From: Ctenosaura bakeri | Taxonomy: Eukaryota > Chordata > Lepidosauria > Squamata > Iguanidae | DNA length: 64,000 nt | NCBI GenBank assembly: GCA_948474755.1 | Contig: CAOLHI010001839.1 | Coordinates: forward strand, 124,001 to 188,000 | Direction: 5' to 3' | The notes under the pieces: model-generated | What the model was told of the DNA's origin: nothing | The model's database searches: none | What the model saw: only the letters and a program-made list of their open reading frames with translations | Made by a program: the position numbers and the translations under genes | Shown here: positions 32,513 to 43,574 of the stretch, piece by piece | Numbering within the stretch: position 1 is the first letter of the stretch | Layout: every line of letters begins with the position of its first letter

Positions 32513-32675
32513 GGCCATTTCTGCACCAGACTGTTATAGTGCTCTCATTCCTCTTTCAACCTCTTATGGAATCCTGGGGTTTGCAGTTTAGGGAGGGGCC
32601 GGCTGCAAACTCCAGATTCCATAGGAGATTAAAAGAGGAATGAGAGTACTATAACAGTCTAGTGCGGAAATGGCC
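32513..32675. mobile_element. Foldback family A, short palindromic copy (A11) with TGA flanks
   Basis: GGCCATTTCTGCAC to GTGCGGAAATGGCC, 163 bp, flanked on both sides by TGA (32510-32512, 32676-32678). Both arms share private CTCATTCCTCTTT. Confidence 0.9.
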
Positions 32676-32759
32676 TGAGTGGGGATTCCATAGTCCGGGA
32701 GCAGCCTGTCTTTGGTATCCTTACCAAATGCATTTGGCAAGGTGGCTGGATTGGGAGAA

Positions 32760-32993
32760 ACTGTTGTTGTGTTCCTTCAAGTTATTCCAGTGACCCTAAG
32801 GCAAACTTCTCATGGAGTTTTCTTGGCAAGATTTGCTCAGAGGGGGGGTTGCAGTCACCTTCCTCTAAGGCTTGAGAGAATGTGATTTGCCCAACATTCC
32901 CCAGTGGACCTCCATGGCTGAGAAGGAGATTGAGACCTTGGGATCCTGGCATCCTAGTCTAATACTCAGACCACTACACTACGCTAGCTCTCC
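32760..32993 (-). mobile_element. tRNA-derived SINE, type 1 (copy B13)
   Basis: CCTTCAAGTTATTCCAGTGA, TTTTCTTGGCAAGATTTGCT, then the head complement CTAATACTCAGACCACTACA. Near full length. Confidence 0.9.
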
Positions 32994-33117
32994 ATTAAGA
33001 GAAAGGCTCTCCTCAAAGATCTTAAAACTTGGGCCCACTTGTATCAGGAGATAAGACGTTGCCGTGGAGCAACCATTGCTGTGGTGGGGGGGAAATGTTT
33101 CATATACTGCAGATATA

Positions 33118-33235
33118 AAAAATGTGTGGCCCTTTGGATCTTATCAGACTGCAACTTCCATCAGCCCTAAAATATGATGATGGGAATTGCACTGACCAGC
33201 CACCAAAGGGCCTCATATTTTCCAAGTTAGTCCAG
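33118..33235. mobile_element. Foldback family H (copy H4)
   Basis: GTGTGGCCCTTTGGATCTTA then GACTGCAACTTCCATCAGCC faces GATGGGAATTGCACTGACC then CCAAAGGGCC. Confidence 0.6.
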
Positions 33236-33314
33236 AAGAAGGTAATACTGTGCTGTTTTTAACCTAAGATTTTTTGGCAACACTGCTTTAAAATCTTGCC
33301 ATTCTTCAACTTAT

Positions 33315-33432
33315 CACAGGGATGGACAAAGTCTCTCTCTCCAGAGGTTGTTGGGCTGGAAGTCCCATTAGCCCCAGCCGGCACATCTCCAGTGATGCTG
33401 GGAGTTGCACTTCAACAACACTAGAAGGAGCT
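33315..33432. mobile_element. Foldback family H (copy H5)
   Basis: GGTTGTTGGGCTGGAAGTCC and CATTAGCCCCAGCCGGCAC face GATGCTGGGAGTTGCACTTC. Confidence 0.55.
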
Positions 33433-33771
33433 CACTTTTGCCCAAATCTTCCCTAGGAGAAGTTTCAAATGCTACATAAGCAGTTACCTTTAGCAAACCC
33501 ATTTCACATGGGCCCTCAAGGTCGCTTACAATAACATTCTTTTCTAAAAGAACAACAATAACAACCACTTAAAAGAACTGGAGCATCAAGAGTAATTAGG
33601 ATAAGAGATTTACAGTCCGTGAGAACAAAGAAATTAACTGTTTAGTCTTGTAAGTAAAAGCCAGACAAACTACTTTAAATATACACACAACACGAACAGT
33701 TGATGTGAAGACGAAATAGTGGCACTTTAGCTTACGTGGCAAAATATACTAGTGAAATTCTCTGTTCTTTC

Positions 33772-33978
33772 GTTGTTGTTATTTGCTGCCAAGTCAGCTT
33801 TGATTTATGGCAGCCCTATGAATGAGACCAGACTGAAAACTGTACCCCTAACACAGCTATGGAAAGACACCAGTGACCTTTGGCTGGTCACACTCTCTCT
33901 GCCTCCAAGGAAAGCAATGGCAAACTCCCTCTGAACAAATCTTGTCAAGAAAACCCTGGGGAGGGTTGCCACAACTCA
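33772..33978 (+). mobile_element. BovB/RTE 3' tail fragment followed by truncated type 1 SINE (B14)
   Basis: GCTGCCAAGTCAGCTTTGAT then GGCAGCCCTATGAATGAGAC (33786-33832) resembles the tail of the BovB-like relic at 51105. From about 33850, a head-less type 1 SINE body follows: GGTCACACTCTCTCTGCCTC and CTGAACAAATCTTGTCAAG. Confidence 0.65.
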
Positions 33979-34158
33979 AGCCATTTCTGCACTAGACTGT
34001 TATAGCGCTATTATTCCACTTTCAACATCCTATGGAATTCTGGGGTCTGCAGTTTAGGGAGGGGCTGGCTGGCCCCTCCCAAAACTGCAGACCCCAGGAT
34101 TCCATAGGATGTTGAAAGTGGAATAATAGAGCTATAACAATCTAGTGTGGAAATGGCC
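33979..34158. mobile_element. Foldback family A, short palindromic copy (A12) with TCA flanks
   Basis: AGCCATTTCTGCAC to GTGTGGAAATGGCC. TCA at 33976-33978 and 34159-34161. The private change GGGTCTGCAG is mirrored as CTGCAGACCC. The centre GGGGCTGGCTGGCCCC is clearly one arm joined to its inverse. Confidence 0.92.
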
Positions 34159-34344
34159 TCAGATGGCACACCACCACAACGAATGTATAGAAGAGGGAAT
34201 TTTAACAGGTGATGTTTCTTACCTGGTTGTGTGAAAGTAACACCTACTGAAATTAGCTCTTCCACACAGTCATGAAAGATACAGGAACCATGTCCAGTTT
34301 TCAGTCCGGCACTCCTAGTTGAGTCCAAGCTAGATTTCCTCTAG

Positions 34345-34980
34345 AACCCTGTGACAGATTCCCGTTCCAGGCTGGCCCCGCAGTTCCAACATTGGGTTCC
34401 TGTCACTCATCACCTTGCCTTCCCCCTGCTTAATAGTGTCTTGGATTGGATGTGTGGGCCTCAAAGTGACCTCTGCTGTGGACCAGTGGCTGTGTTGTTT
34501 GGGTGGGTTCAATGTAGTAAGCATGACCTGGCCCATCACCAGACTTAATATGAACAGAGAGAAACAGTGGTAAAAACAAACACAAGTGGAAGTTTATTAA
34601 GACAGAAAATACACTATCTATTGAACTACTGAATCATTTATAGCTCTCCAAAGTCAGTCCATTCCTGTGTCCGATTCCCCTATCTCTATTCTACCTGTTC
34701 CTATCTGTGCGTCAAATTTCCCCATCCCTAGACCATCTTTCTCCTGTTTTTTGACAGAGACAAGCCTCAGTTTTGTCACATTTCATCCCCACGCCACCCT
34801 GCATTCACAGCATTCCCTGAGCTCTCCTTCAGCCAGGCTGGCCCCACTTTACCTTTCACACATCAAATCTGCAAACAGCTAAGGACGAGTGCAAGATCCC
34901 AGTCCTCTTGGTGTCTGACTACATCCTGCCACCAGAGGGCCCTTTACATCAGCAATCAGGCATCTTTCCGTACCTTGACT
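34345..34980 (-). mobile_element. Probable solo LTR of an endogenous retrovirus
   Basis: Read on the minus strand: a TATAAATG box, then AATAAA at about 34595, and an end CTGTCACA at about 34353. About 600 bp without internal retroviral genes. No target duplication identified and the 5' boundary is uncertain. Confidence 0.4.
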
Positions 34981-35003
34981 AGGCATCATACACCAGAGAC
35001 AGA

Positions 35004-35163
35004 GGCCATTTCTGCACTAGACTGTTCTAGTGCTATTATTCCACTTTCAACATCCTATGGAATCCTGGGGTTTCCAGGCCCCTCCCTAAAATGCAAATCC
35101 AGGATTCCATAGGATGTTGAAAGTGGAATAATAGCACTAGAACAGTCTAGTGCGGAAATGGCC
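35004..35163. mobile_element. Foldback family A, short palindromic copy (A13) with AGA flanks
   Basis: GGCCATTTCTGCAC to GTGCGGAAATGGCC, 160 bp. AGA at 35001-35003 and 35164-35166. The private TGTTCTAGTGC is mirrored as GCACTAGAACA. Confidence 0.92.
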
Positions 35164-35402
35164 AGAATTCCAGCTGCGCCTGCCAAAATTCTCTTTTCTC
35201 TACAACTATCCTTCCCAGATATTTTTGGAGTGGAACCCCCAGCATTCATCACTACTTGGCTATGCTGATGAGAGCTGCTGGGACTTGCAGTACAACTATA
35301 TGTGGAAGACTGAAGCATCTTTACCCTATGTGGAAAGCTCTGAAGTTCTGGTTGCTTTTCAACACTGCCAGTGCTAGCAGTGTTCTAGAAATGCTGACTT
35401 CG

Positions 35403-35617
35403 TGGCCTACCACACTATACTGTTTTAGCACATGATTCCACTTTAAGTGCCACAGCAACATCCTCTGGAATCCTGGGATTGGCTCTTTAAGGGGGAGTAT
35501 TTATAATATTTAGCAAGAGAGGTCCCTGACCTTCCTAAACTGCAAACCCCAGAATTCCACAAGATGTTGCTACCACAGTTGAAGCAGAACATAACTATAA
35601 CATTGTAGTGTGCTAAG
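35403..35617. mobile_element. Diverged family A-like foldback (A16)
   Basis: GGCCTACCACACTATACTGT, CCTCTGGAATCCTGGGATTG and, inverted, CCCCAGAATTCCACAAGATG then CATTGTAGTGTGC. Confidence 0.65.
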
Positions 35618-35684
35618 GTAAATAAATAAATCATTAATTTCAGCCTTCTGTTGTTTTCACAGAATATGAAGAGACTTTTCACAC

Positions 35685-36025
35685 TGGGCATTTATAATAG
35701 TGCAATTCCACTATATCTGCCATGGCTGCATCGTGTGTAATCCTAGGATTTGTATTTCGGGGAGGTATTCAGTATTTTTTGCTGACAAGCTCTAGCGCAA
35801 TGGTTCCTAAACTTTGATTCCTCAAGATATTTTGGCCTTCACCTCCCAGAATTCCTGATTTTTGGCCAAAGTGACTGGGACTTCTGGGACATGAAATAAA
35901 TAAAAAAAGACCAAACTTCTAAAGGACCACTGCACCAGTACTTTTCCAATCTACAAATCCCAGGATTCCAGAGGATGCAGCCATTGAAGTTTAAATGGCA
36001 TCAAACTACTCTATTTGTGTAAGGT
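35685..36025. mobile_element. Diverged family A-like foldback split by another element (A20)
   Basis: Left half: ATAATAGTGCAATTCCACTA, GTGTGTAATCCTAGGATTTG. Right half from about 35950: TACAAATCCCAGGATTCCAG, GGCATCAAACTACTC. Between lies a segment with TTCACCTCCCAGAATTCCTG, possibly a separate MITE. Confidence 0.5.
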
Positions 36026-36754
36026 GAATGGAACTCTGGTGATTTTGTTTCCTTAGTTTCTGCAGCCTTTGGCATCAGAGCCTGGAAAAAACGTGGACTA
36101 CAGCTCCCAGCAGTGGGCATTCTACTTGTGGATTCTGGAAATTGCAAGCCAATGAAGTAATTTTCCTGAGCTCTGATTTCTAACCTGCCTTTCACAGCCT
36201 TCCTTTGGCACTGCTGAAACCTCTGTTCCAGGGAGTCAGGGTACACAGTGAACCAGCCAAAACAAATACTGTTCTCTCCACTTTTTGGACACTATTTTAC
36301 TTTGTCATTGTGCTTATGCAATGCACTTGTTTGGTTGCATTTAGTGCCTTTACGTGCCATCTTTCTGTCTTGCTGCTCAGGCGATTTTACAAATTGAAAT
36401 CTTTAAATTTATAATGATAATAAAATAAAATGTACAAAAGAGCCAAATTCTCTCTGGCTGTTGCTGCTTTCATCGGGATTTGATGGCTTGAGCTCTCTAA
36501 CTGAGACTTCTCCTTTCTGGCCTCACTACACTAGGCTTAATGGATGAATCTCTCTCTCTCATGGACATTTCTGCAAAGAAGACAGATGCTAGAAATGGCT
36601 TCCCAGAATACAAAAGACCGCCAGGTGGTAGTATATCAGTAGAAACCTTTGGAGCCAAGCAAAGGGTTTTGACATTCTAATGACAAAAAGATGCATCATC
36701 AGAGACAATGGAGGATCCATTTTTTTAAAAAAACCTAATTGTGAAAATTCTCTG

Positions 36755-37090
36755 TCTTCCCACTTTTTCATCTGATTTTAACATGTCCAAGTTTCTCACT
36801 CCATCTTCCACCTTCATCCTCTGTCTTCAGTTTGAAACTGCTGCAAACTGAGGTCAAAGCCCAAAACTAGGTCACATTCAAGTAACTCAGCAGGGGACAG
36901 AGAACAGGGCAGAATGTTGCACTCTTATTAGGCTCAGGGAAAAGCAAACTGCTGCACCCTGTCCCAGCATGTGAGTTCTTCCCATTAACAACTTTTGCCA
37001 TCCTGACCACACTCTGATGTTGCTTAGCCACACATATCCCAGTTTTCGTCTGTAAAGTGTTGGATGGTATGTTAGCATCTTACTACTGGC
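36755..37090 (+). mobile_element. Interspersed repeat family D (copy D4)
   Basis: ATCCTCTGTCTTCAGTTTGA, GCTGCAAACTGAGGTCAAAG, AGGGAAAAGCAAACTGCTGC, ACTTTTGCCATCCTGACCAC and AAGTGTTGGATGGTATG. Confidence 0.75.
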
Positions 37091-37611
37091 TGACACAGGC
37101 ATAAATCCAATTTTTGTCTATTTAAACCATTTACTTGGTTGTTGCAAAGGCTGGAATTCTCCAGTGACCTCATGTTTATGACCAAATTCTCTCCACAAAT
37201 TCCACCTTTTAGCTGCTGCAGCCCCAACCCAACACAGCCATTTAGTAGTCAGTGGAGAGTGGGGGGGAGCATAAGGGGTGGCAGAGGAGTGTCCAGTTGT
37301 GTTCCTGTAGCCAGAAGCGCAATGCTAACATCATTTACCAGGACTTCTAAAGGACACAGCTGGACACTTCTCTGCCACACACACACTGGTCTCAACTGGC
37401 CAGTCAGTGGCCATGTTAAAGGGGCTGCAGCAGGTAGAAGGTTTGGGAAGGTTGAGGGAGAGATTGGCCCTCTTTGAACATGCCTTCTACATCCATGAGT
37501 TCAACCATGTCTCAAAAATATTCAGAAAAAAAATATCCAAAAACCAAACCTTGATTTTGCTGTGCAACAAACATTATGCTGATGTGTAGGCATATCCTGC
37601 TATAGCCTCCC

Positions 37612-37815
37612 ACCATTTCACAGATCCTTAGGTTCTTTCCAGCACTCATTTGAGTTTGCCATTTTATATATCTTCTATAGTTTATATAAGGGACACCGTT
37701 TTACTATGCCATTGTAAAATCATTACTCCTGAAACTTGAGCAACCATGGATTTTGATATCCACAAGAGGTCCTGGAACCAAACCCCAGCTGATACCAAGG
37801 GCCCACCATAGTACC
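37612..37815 (+). mobile_element. Tigger/pogo-like fragment (family J, copy 2)
   Basis: CATTTCACAGATCCTTAGGT, AAGGGACACCGTTTTACTAT, CCATGGATTTTGATATCCAC and GGTCCTGGAACCAAACCCCA; collinear with copy 1. Confidence 0.55.
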
Positions 37816-37861
37816 ACCTGGCAGAACTTTAGGCGACATTTCCCTGATTCAGGATCTCAAC

Positions 37862-37995
37862 CATTTGATTTAATGGCCTAAATCCCAAGTAGAGTAGACC
37901 CACTGAGTCAATGAGAACCTAGTAAGTCAACACATATATGAGTTCCATTGAGTCAATGGGTCTACTTTAATTCAAAGCTAGACTGAGGCCAGTAG
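37862..37995. mobile_element. Palindromic repeat family L (copy 1)
   Basis: AAGTAGAGTAGACCCACTGA faces ATTGAGTCAATGGGTCTACT. A second copy lies at 48225-48350. Confidence 0.55.
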
Positions 37996-38206
37996 CAGTG
38001 AAACACTTAAGACTGCTATACTTTAGGATTTCCACTTGACCCATGTTGTTAGCATTACAAGATTCAGGCCAACAAACCGTGTTTTAAAATGATACTTTGG
38101 GCTCATCCAGACTGGTGGTTTGTGCTGATTTATGTTGCACCATTTAAAGTTGCTTCCTGACACTTCTTGGTGTTTCTCGTCCTCTCCCCATCTGAACACT
38201 CAATTA

Positions 38207-38208
38207 AG

Positions 38209-38239
<31 letters not shown>

Positions 38240-38248
38240 TTGTTTTAA
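38207..38248. repeat. (GTT)n microsatellite
   Basis: About 10 GTT units. Confidence 0.9.
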
Positions 38249-38439
38249 TTTCAATAGAAAAATGGCACATTTCAGTTCACTTATGAGCATCTTGTTTTGA
38301 AGTGGGCTGGAGCATTAGATAGGGGCATGCCCAACTCCCACTCACATCCTTTCCCAGATGCATTTCCAGATGTGTTGCAATCTTCACATAGTCTGATTCT
38401 GTTTCTTTTCTAGTTATCACCTTAATTTAAAAAAAAGAA

Positions 38440-38922
38440 ATCTATGGAACTGTAGTGCTAAGCCGGTAAAATGAAAGATTGCTATTGCACAGTTTGTTTC
38501 TCAGGAATCTTACATGCTACTCATAGAGCCATGATTCCCCTTTAAGAGACATGATTGCATCCTATGGAATCCTGTGATTTGTACTTTGGTCAGGCACTAG
38601 AGCTCTCTGGTTGAGAATTCCAAATACTCTTTTCTGAACTGTAAATTCCAGGCTTCCATAGAATGAAACTATGGATTGTTGTTGTTGTTGTTATGCGCCT
38701 TCAAGTCATTTCCAACTTATGGTGACCCTAAGGAGAACTTATCACAGGGTTTTCTGGGGTAGAGAGTATGTGCTGCACCCAAAGCCACCCAGTGGGTTTC
38801 CATGGCAGAGTAGGGAATCAAACCCTGGTCTGCAGCGTCATAGCCCAATGCTCAAACCACTATATCATGCTGGCTACTAAAATGAAATCATAGTGCTACA
38901 ACTGTGCAACATGAAAGGGTTA
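38440..38922. mobile_element. Diverged family A-like foldback (A19) split by a type 1 SINE
   Basis: The left part runs ATGCTACTCATAGAGCCATG, CATCCTATGGAATCCTGTGA, AGAGCTCTCTGGTTGAGAAT to CATAGAATGAAACTATGG. It resumes at about 38877 with AAATGAAATCATAGTGCTAC and AACTGTGCAAC. The same order without interruption is seen at 24185-24395. Confidence 0.7.
38675..38876 (-). mobile_element. tRNA-derived SINE, type 1 (copy B15)
   Basis: (GTT)n, CCTTCAAGTCATTTCCAACT, GCCACCCAGTGGGTTTCCAT, then head complement AAACCACTATATCATGCTGG. Confidence 0.9.
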
Positions 38923-39009
38923 GGGCTGATTTCTAGGAAAGTGTACATAGCATTACAACTTCAAGCACATTTACTCTCTTTTCCACCTTTTCGAAACACA
39001 CAGGCACTT

Positions 39010-39260
39010 ATTGTGGGGGAGGGGGTCACCTGGCTGAGGAAGTGACCCAAATGTGTGCCACAAACAAGCAGGATGTTATTCTTTCTCTGTCCAAATGCAG
39101 ATGCTCAGCTCAGTCCTTGGTGCCCAGGAGCACATCTGAGACCATTTATCGTAGCATCTGGAAGCTGTTAGAGAGTGTTAGAGAAAACCACAAGTATTTA
39201 ATCAGACTGTGTCCATCTGTGTTGGCCTCTGCCACTGGAAATTTGTTATAATTCATTCAG
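39010..39260. promoter_or_regulatory. Weak candidate non-coding element
   Basis: Repeat-free, with AGCACATCTGAGACCATTTA and AACCACAAGTATTTAATCAG. Support is texture only. Confidence 0.2.
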
Positions 39261-39699
39261 TTCCAAAAAGAAGAGAACTCACTGCTGCTTTTGCAAACTG
39301 ACCAGTAAAATATGAGCAGTTACCCAGCTGTACAGGATAAGATGGGGCACAGACATGGAAAAGGCTGAGGTTATGTACATGTTGCAGGTATCCAAGTGAA
39401 GTACAGACACTGCATTAGGCACAAAGTTCAGCTTCCTGAACATTTCAGCTTTTCTTGTAAAATCTGTCCACATCTCCTAAATCAAAATGGTAGCTGATAT
39501 AAGTGGTTTCCAGTAGTGGAGAACAACATTTCAGCGCTCAGCATAGCAACAAACCCTTCTCAGTGGCTAGCCAAACCAGAATTATGCAAAATCACATTGT
39601 TATTGCTGCTATTGTGGAAGAAGACAAATCATGCACGTTTGGCTCATTTGCACAACATACACACTTTGGAAAAAAACAAACATTTTTGTTACTGAGTTC

Positions 39700-39935
39700 A
39701 TGTATTGATTATTTATTTATCAATTAAAGTATTTCTATCCCACCCTCTATCTAAAGGTCAGAGGGTGGCACACAATAAAAAGAACATGATGAATTTAAAA
39801 CAGTGTAAACAAGTGACACTGTTTTAAAAGGCAAAAAAAAACCTTATTAAACAATCAACAAGTTAAAGAAAACAGATTAAAATCAATTAAAATACTTTAA
39901 AACAATTGCAAACCACACACATATGTTGATCTGTA
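39700..39935 (-). mobile_element. LINE-like 3' end, minus strand
   Basis: TTATTTATCAATTAAAGTAT then TTCTATCCCACCCTCTATCT is the reverse of a LINE-type tail; an A/T trailer follows. Confidence 0.45.
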
Positions 39936-40460
39936 TAAAACCAGTTAGGTCTCTACCAAAATGAAAGCAATGTAGGTGCCAAACTGGCATCTAAGGGAAG
40001 GGTAACTGTGGAAACTGGGGTTCAACAGAAGAAGACCCTTCTTTTTTCATTATCTGAGTATGCTTTTGGTTGCCTGGACATATATATCTATTAACACGAT
40101 AAAAGCCACACTGCAGTAGCTTTCATGGAGACATGGGGCAATTTTCAAATTGAGACAGAGCTCCTCAAGAGGCCATTAGTGCTGGATTCATGCCCAAGCA
40201 AAGTAAGTTACAATATGAGGCCTCAAAATACTCTTCAAATAATTTAAAAAATTACCATATTATTACACATTTGTTGTTAATAGCATGAGGTCTGTTAAAC
40301 CTGAAATAGTTTATGCCCTAAGCATATTTTAATCAGGCCCCACATCCCATAATTATTACCACTAAACTGTTCTTGGGAATAAAGAGGATTCCTATAGTCC
40401 TGCCTTGGATTGTTTATGTGGGAAGCTGGAACAAGGTAGTATGGGATTGGTTAGAATCAG

Positions 40461-40547
40461 TGGTGCCTGGTATCTATGTTAGAGGAGCAGTGAATCCACT
40501 CCAGGTTTTAGTTGAGACTCTAAAGGAGTTGTCCAAGGTCCTGAAGC
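40461..40547. mobile_element. Foldback family F, left arm only (F3)
   Basis: CTATGTTAGAGGAGCAGTGA, ATCCACTCCAGGTTTTAGTT and GTTGTCCAAGGTCCTGAAG; the right arm is absent, a SINE fragment follows. Confidence 0.7.
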
Positions 40548-40684
40548 TTGTTATTGTTTTGTGCCTTGAAGTTGTTCCTCACTTATGGTCACCATTTATA
40601 GTGACCCTAAGGCAAGCTTATTATGGGATTTTTCTGGGCAAGATTTGTTCAGGAGTGGGGGTTGCCTTTGCCTTCCTCTAAGGA
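40548..40684 (-). mobile_element. tRNA-derived SINE, type 1, head-less (B16)
   Basis: GCCTTGAAGTTGTTCCTCAC, GGGCAAGATTTGTTCAGGAG, TTGCCTTTGCCTTCCTCTAA; then it stops before the tRNA head. Confidence 0.85.
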
Positions 40685-41522
40685 TGAAAGCCCAAATAAG
40701 TTCAGCAGTTTGGATAATGCTCTACCTCCCTCTGACAGGGCAGCAGACACAGCCAAGCTTCACATATGAGTGTTTGGGGAGCGGCTATCACAGAGACAAA
40801 CAATTGCAGCAGAGTCAAAGCAATCCCAGCTGTTCCTGCTCTATCATCCGCTAGTACAGAAAATGCTAGCAGGCTAGATCACTGCATAATTGATGGAGTC
40901 ATGGCAGACCTCACTGATACAAGACATATTTCCCCAGCTCTGATACCTTGGCCTTAATCCCAATGGCTTCTCTGGACTGTCCTTCTGCATATCCCTCCAC
41001 TCAGCTTGTTTCACTGAGGCTGACTTTTTATTTTATTTTTTTTAAAAAAAAGACTTCTGGACTGTTTCAGTTCCCACTAGCCACACTGTTCACTGAGTTA
41101 TTTAAATCAGTTTCTCTAAAGCTACCCAAATCCCAGAGTGTATTCACCATGATATGGACATGGAACCCACTAGCCAGTGTTGTGCCTCCTTCTAGGATAG
41201 CAGCAGTACAAGATTGTTTGGGGAGGAGAGCTTGATTCATCTGCCCTAGCCGTTCTCCATAAATACTCAACCTGTATAGAATAAGGTAGGCAGCAAGCAC
41301 TTGTAAGGCATTAGAAGCAACATCCATCACCCACTTTGTGGAAAAGACACCCAAGCCAACTTGGAGACTTTGTCCTGGTTTCTGGACTCTTGGAACTGGA
41401 CTCTGACTACCTTTTTGTATGTCCCTCTGTCTGTCTTGGTTTTCCTGTCTACTGACTGATTCTTCAGCTTCTTGACCTCTGGACTGGTAATTATGCACAT
41501 GACTTCTGTCCTCTCCGAGTGA

Positions 41523-41910
41523 ATTATGACACAGTGGTTAGAATATTGGACAATGACTGGGGAAAGCAGTTTCAAATCCTCACTCCACCAAAAATCCCGC
41601 AAGGCCACTCGCTATCTTCCTCTTTAACCTACTTCACTAACTTATTGTGATAATAAAATGGGGGAGGCAATATACACGAGAACAAGCATGGTGTGGTGGC
41701 TTGAGCATCGAACTATGACCCTGGATACCATGATTTGATTCCCTGCTCAGCCATAGAAACCCAATGAGTGACCTTGGGCGTGTCACACACTCTTGGCCCC
41801 AGAAAACCTCATGATAGGTTTGCCTTAGATTTGCCAGAAGTCGGCAATGACTTGAAAGCACACAGCAACAACAGGCAATATACACTGCCTAGGCCTCCTT
41901 GGAGGAAAGT
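41523..41910 (+). mobile_element. tRNA-derived SINE, type 2 (copy 2), split by a type 1 SINE
   Basis: The head ACAGTGGTTAGAATATTGGA starts it, with TTAACCTACTTCACTAACTT then ATTGTGATAATAAAATGGGG; it resumes at 41886 with TGCCTAGGCCTCCTTGGAGG then AAAGTTGGGGTAAAT. Removing 41678-41885 restores a continuous element. Confidence 0.85.
41678..41872 (+). mobile_element. tRNA-derived SINE, type 1 (B17) with 13-bp target duplication
   Basis: AGGCAATATACAC at 41665-41677 and 41873-41885 flanks a complete type 1 SINE: AAGCATGGTGTGGTGGCTTG, CCATAGAAACCCAATGAGTG, AATGACTTGAAAGCACACAG, CAACAACA. It is younger than the type 2 SINE it sits in. Confidence 0.95.
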
Positions 41911-42964
41911 TGGGGTAAATCCATACGTACTGTTGCTGTTGTGCCCACCCATAATCTGGGTGAAACATCACACGGCAAACAATTTGCAAAGTCTAGCTGT
42001 CTCAACAGCTACAGCAGGAGGATGTCAGGCAGGTTGCAATAGCAAGAACAAGGAGGCTGAGCCTTGAAGAAATTGGGGGAGAGGGAGATTCCAAGGTGAA
42101 GAAGAGCAATGCTGACAACATCAAAAGAAGCAGTGGAGAAATCTGCACAGGAAGGAGAGAGAGGGAGGGAGGGAGGGAAAGAACACAAGTACACTGAATT
42201 CCCATTGATGCTCCAACTGTAACAAACAACCAGATGGCTGAGCATCCCAGAGAGACCCTGTTCGGAAAGGAAGCGGAGAGAAGAGTCCAAGGGTCAGTTC
42301 AATGCAAACAGCCATTCCCAGTGGAAAGACCAAGAGGAAAAGCAGATTATGAGCGGTCTTCATGGGCTCTGCACAGCTTGTGGCAGTAAAACTGAAGTCT
42401 GAAGGCATCTTTGTCTCATCTCTGGCATGTTACTGGATAGATTTCCTTGCCCTGAGCTCTCTCTTAGTTCATTTCCCACAGTTCATTTCCTTTGTTTATA
42501 ACGCTGTGAACTTTTCGCTTCTGCCTCCATCCGTGCCTGCTTTTTCCCCCTCCTTTTCTCATCTGAAGTGTTTACTTATTCAAACCTCATGAGCCTCCAT
42601 GATATTACATAACTTCTTTTTACAGGAAAGTTCTTGACAAAGATTCTAGTCCCTGTGGTATTCCCTACCTCCGTGAAATGTCGGTTGTAGGAGGAATGGA
42701 ACTGCCACAAAACAAACCCCACTGAGGGCCAGACCAAATGTATTATTGTCAGTTCAATGAAGCTAAAAATGGAACTTCCCCGGTCAAATTGAAAGAAGTA
42801 GCTGGGGATCCAGTTTTAGAAGGGAAAGAGACACATGTGTGAAACACGTAGCATCTTCCTAAAAGCAGGACTTACCTGTCCAGAGCATCTTCATTTCCTA
42901 ATTCCTTCTCCTCCCAGCTGAATTTAACCCCCAGAAATGCTTGGTGATCAAAACAACATTTGGA

Positions 42965-43210
42965 GAGAAACTTGTGTGCCTTCATGTCATTTCTGACTTA
43001 CAGCAAGCCTAAGGTGAACCTGTCACATTTTGGGGGGGGGGGGGAGAAATTGTTGGTGGGTAGTGGTCTTTGCCTTCTTCTGAGGCTATGAGTGTGTTAC
43101 TTGCCAAGGGTCACCCAGTGAGTTTCCATTGGTTGGCCGGAGATTTGAACCCTGATCTCTCAGACTCCTATTCCAGTATTCAAACTGCTGCACCACACTG
43201 GTTCTCCTGG
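42965..43210 (-). mobile_element. tRNA-derived SINE, type 1 (copy B18)
   Basis: GTGCCTTCATGTCATTTCTG, a G-run expansion at 43032-43044, GGTCACCCAGTGAGTTTCCA and head complement TGCTGCACCACACTGGTTC. Confidence 0.9.
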
Positions 43211-43574
43211 GGATAGAAAAGCCATGGGAGGAGTCCAGCTCCTCATTTTTGCTCATTAAACCTGGGTGACATATTTACATCAATGGGCACACCCTCTTTG
43301 GATGCCCATAGCACTGAAAGCAATGCAGGCCAGACAGATGGTGCTCAGAGTGGGATGGGACAGACATTCTGCTTGGATCCATTGTTTTAGATGTGGAAAG
43401 GAAGGCTGGTACGAAAGCCTCTCTGACTGGCATCATGGAAATAGTTTTAATTTAAGGTCAAGGTTTGCGGGGTGAGGTTTAAGGCCATGTTCTTTTGGTA
43501 ATACTCTATCCTGTATGTGGGAATAGCTGATGCCAATGATGGCTAGAACCAGAGGCAAAAATGGGCAAGACCAC

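Larger units (their letters stand above)
31585..32760 (-). mobile_element. Old LINE-like repeat (family I) carrying two foldback insertions
   Basis: TATGGGATCCAAGGCAGTCG near 31640 and GGTCTTTGCCTTATGGTGAA near 32456 both match parts of 57970-59130 in the same order. Family A copies A15 and A11 lie inside it. It reads as the reverse complement of a LINE 3' region. Confidence 0.5.
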
